The notes under the pieces were generated by a model. The model saw only the letters and a list, made by a program, of their open reading frames with translations. It did no database searches and was not told where the DNA came from. A program made the translations under genes and the position numbers. Positions 62,751 to 64,000 of a stretch of 64,000 nucleotides of DNA are shown piece after piece; within the stretch, counting starts at the first letter, position 1; every line of letters begins with the position of its first letter. The DNA comes from Allomuricauda sp. CAU 1633 (lineage in GTDB: Bacteria; Bacteroidota; Bacteroidia; Flavobacteriales; Flavobacteriaceae): the NCBI RefSeq assembly GCF_017313225.1, contig NZ_JAFLNE010000001.1, forward strand, positions 806,001 to 870,000. The letters run 5' to 3'.

Positions 62751-63632
62751 TTAGGATTGGCTCTTGGCAATCCGTTTTGTTATTTTCTTGATCGTGATAT
62801 CATACACAAAAATTCCTTTGTGGTTGACTTTCCAACCGTCACGAAATAGAACTTTGGTACAGGCAGGGTCCATTTTTGGCTGAAAACAACCCCCTTCACA
62901 AGTCATGATTTTTTCTTTTGACGAACCATCCAAAGCCATCATAAAAATACGGGCAGATGCAATTTCGCGAACTTCTTGATTGACAAAAACAATTTTGGCA
63001 CCATCACAGGCCCAACTAGGATTATAGCTTACATAACCCAGTGATTCCAGTGCTGTTTCCTCCCCACTCTTAAGATTTAGGATGGCAATGTGGAATTGTT
63101 CTTCACCGCTTACAGGTTTGTAACAGTAGAGCAGGTGTTTTTTATCTGGTGACAAACTCGGATATATATAAGTTGTATCAGGATTTTGGAGCAGTATTTT
63201 TGTTTTTCCGTCCAGTGTTGTCTCCATGATTTGGTTTGGTGCATCTTTTGGAGCGTTTATGTAGAGAATGCTCTCGGAATTGGGATTCCAAGAGGGCATG
63301 CTCTCATCGCTGGGGGTATTGGTGATTCTTTTTGTGGCTTGGGTGGCAATGTCAAAGAAAAATAGCTCTTTGTTTTCATCTTTTTCTGATACAAAGGCAA
63401 TTTTAGAGCCATCGGGGGACCAAGATGGAGTCCATTTTTTTCTACCATCATCGGTTAGTTTTGATAGGGTTCCATGCTCAATATCCTGAAGGTAAATCTC
63501 AGTGGCTCCAGATAGATTTGAAATATAACAGACATGATTGCCGCTAGGGGACCATACCGGGGCTTCGTAAACAATAGTATCTTGTGCACTGACCAAATGT
63601 GCAATCAGAAAAATAAGCGGCATAATTTTCAT
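62751..63632 (-). CDS. TolB-like/PD40 beta-propeller protein
   Basis: An approximately 293-residue exported protein. The ATG at 63632 gives a clean signal (MKIMPLIFLIAHLVSAQD). An upstream in-frame ATG at 63668 overlaps the preceding stop as ATGA and remains possible, adding twelve residues. The body has WD40-like PD40 repeats: APVWSPSGNHVCYISN, TPSWSPDGSKIAFVSEKD, MPSWNPNSESILYI, YPSLSPDKKHLLYCY, NPSWACDGAKIVFVNQ. It is coupled to the gene before it and to the AraC regulator after it. Substrate binding or sensing is inferred. Confidence 0.9.
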   Translation of the reverse strand: MKIMPLIFLIAHLVSAQDTIVYEAPVWSPSGNHVCYISNLSGATEIYLQDIEHGTLSKLTDDGRKKWTPSWSPDGSKIAFVSEKDENKELFFFDIATQATKRITNTPSDESMPSWNPNSESILYINAPKDAPNQIMETTLDGKTKILLQNPDTTYIYPSLSPDKKHLLYCYKPVSGEEQFHIAILNLKSGEETALESLGYVSYNPSWACDGAKIVFVNQEVREIASARIFMMALDGSSKEKIMTCEGGCFQPKMDPACTKVLFRDGWKVNHKGIFVYDITIKKITKRIAKSQS

Positions 63633-63664
63633 GGTTATCCCATTTTTTATGAAAATAGCACAAG

Positions 63665-64000
63665 TCATTTAAAATTGGAAATCTTGTCCGAGCTTAGGTT
63701 TAAAAATTGAAAATTCACATCCTTTTGTTGCAACCGTAGGACTTTTATGGTTTCGGTTCCAGTCAAATTATTTTTTATGGTTGTTTTCAAGAATGCAGGG
63801 GTGTTGGTTTGGTTGCCCAAATATTTTACGTTCAGCAGCCATCTTCCTTGGGCTAAATCATCAATTTGAAAACTAGTTGAGGAATATCCCTTGAAGATTT
63901 CATCGGAAATCAAACTCGGGTTGGCCTCTTTGGTATGTTGCCATGTATAATAATGGCCAGTTGGGCCTACAAATTGAAGTTCAAACTCGGTATTGGGATT
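63665..64000 (-). CDS. Partial protein, beta-rich C-terminal end (5' end outside window)
   Basis: The frame is open from the right edge to TGA at 63665 and codes for about 111 residues, beginning NPNTEFELQFVGPTGHYYTW. No start is seen in frame here. The piece GRWLLNVKYLGNQT followed by PAFLKTTIKNNLTG is a beta-sandwich type pattern that recalls DUF2135-like ends, which is a weak guess. Its stop overlaps the possible upstream ATG of the TolB-like gene, so it is first of the visible operon. Confidence 0.75.
   Translation of the reverse strand, partial: NPNTEFELQFVGPTGHYYTWQHTKEANPSLISDEIFKGYSSTSFQIDDLAQGRWLLNVKYLGNQTNTPAFLKTTIKNNLTGTETIKVLRLQQKDVNFQFLNLSSDKISNFK

Overview
The window is a typical Flavobacteriaceae (Bacteroidota) chromosome segment, probably from a marine member near Muricauda/Allomuricauda. 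The evidence is a SusC/SusD pair, VCBS/ASPIC lipoproteins, many lipoproteins with a Cys lipobox, Bacteroidota-type -7 boxes (TAnnTTTG), a bacterial mevalonate pathway, and the arginine cluster with an N-acyl-ornithine carbamoyltransferase. The genus is inferred, not seen. No rRNA, tRNA, CRISPR array, transposase or integrase was found. Both window edges cut genes.

Region 1 (1-16625) is a glycan-use locus. On the minus strand run a SusC-like transporter, a SusD-like lipoprotein, a strong terminator, and then two tandem large VCBS/ASPIC lipoproteins, the second cut by the left edge. Divergently, on the plus strand, are a LacI-type regulator, a GH65 phosphorylase with maltose-type loop residues, and a GH13 lipoprotein. 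A near-perfect LacI-type palindrome (CGAAAACGGTTTCG) lies upstream of susC. A 13-mer is shared between the susC upstream region and the VCBS upstream region.

Region 2 (16675-26809) holds a small membrane protein, a GDPD lipoprotein with a HI0933-type flavoprotein, glpK-glpF, a DUF1697 protein, TspO, mevalonate-pathway genes (mvaD, mevalonate kinase), a UbiA prenyltransferase and an RsuA/RluB pseudouridine synthase.

Region 3 (26810-33029) is accessory. It has a ParDE module followed by a second, diverged copy of the rluB 3' end, two peptidase genes (DUF885 and M1), a MazEF module, an unknown gene and several palindromic repeats. The two toxin-antitoxin modules share flanking sequence although the toxins are unrelated.

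Region 4 (33030-42029) is the arginine operon, read GNAT-argG-argC-proC-argD-argF'-argB-argE-argH. Most genes overlap or nearly touch. The two larger gaps each hold the same composite palindromic repeat.

Region 5 (42248-50002) has a three-gene glycosyltransferase operon (DPM1-like GT2, cellulose-synthase-like GT2, GT87-like mannosyltransferase), a flavoprotein plus membrane 4Fe-4S protein operon with an upstream palindrome, and a GH113-like lipoprotein.

Region 6 (50106-57690) has a LysM/amidase-like protein, then a compact operon resembling the arsenosugar-biosynthesis locus: DUF2064 transferase, purine nucleoside phosphorylase, ArsM-type methyltransferase, DUF547 lipoprotein, TIGR04283-type GT2. 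The radical SAM ArsS is not in the window. A hybrid histidine kinase and a rhodanese lipoprotein sit directly upstream.

Region 7 (57775-64000) has a GH32 lipoprotein, an unreported-looking 33-residue membrane ORF with its own terminator, a helical 75-residue protein, a secreted repeat protein, and an operon of a partial unknown gene, a TolB-like protein and a membrane-anchored AraC regulator.
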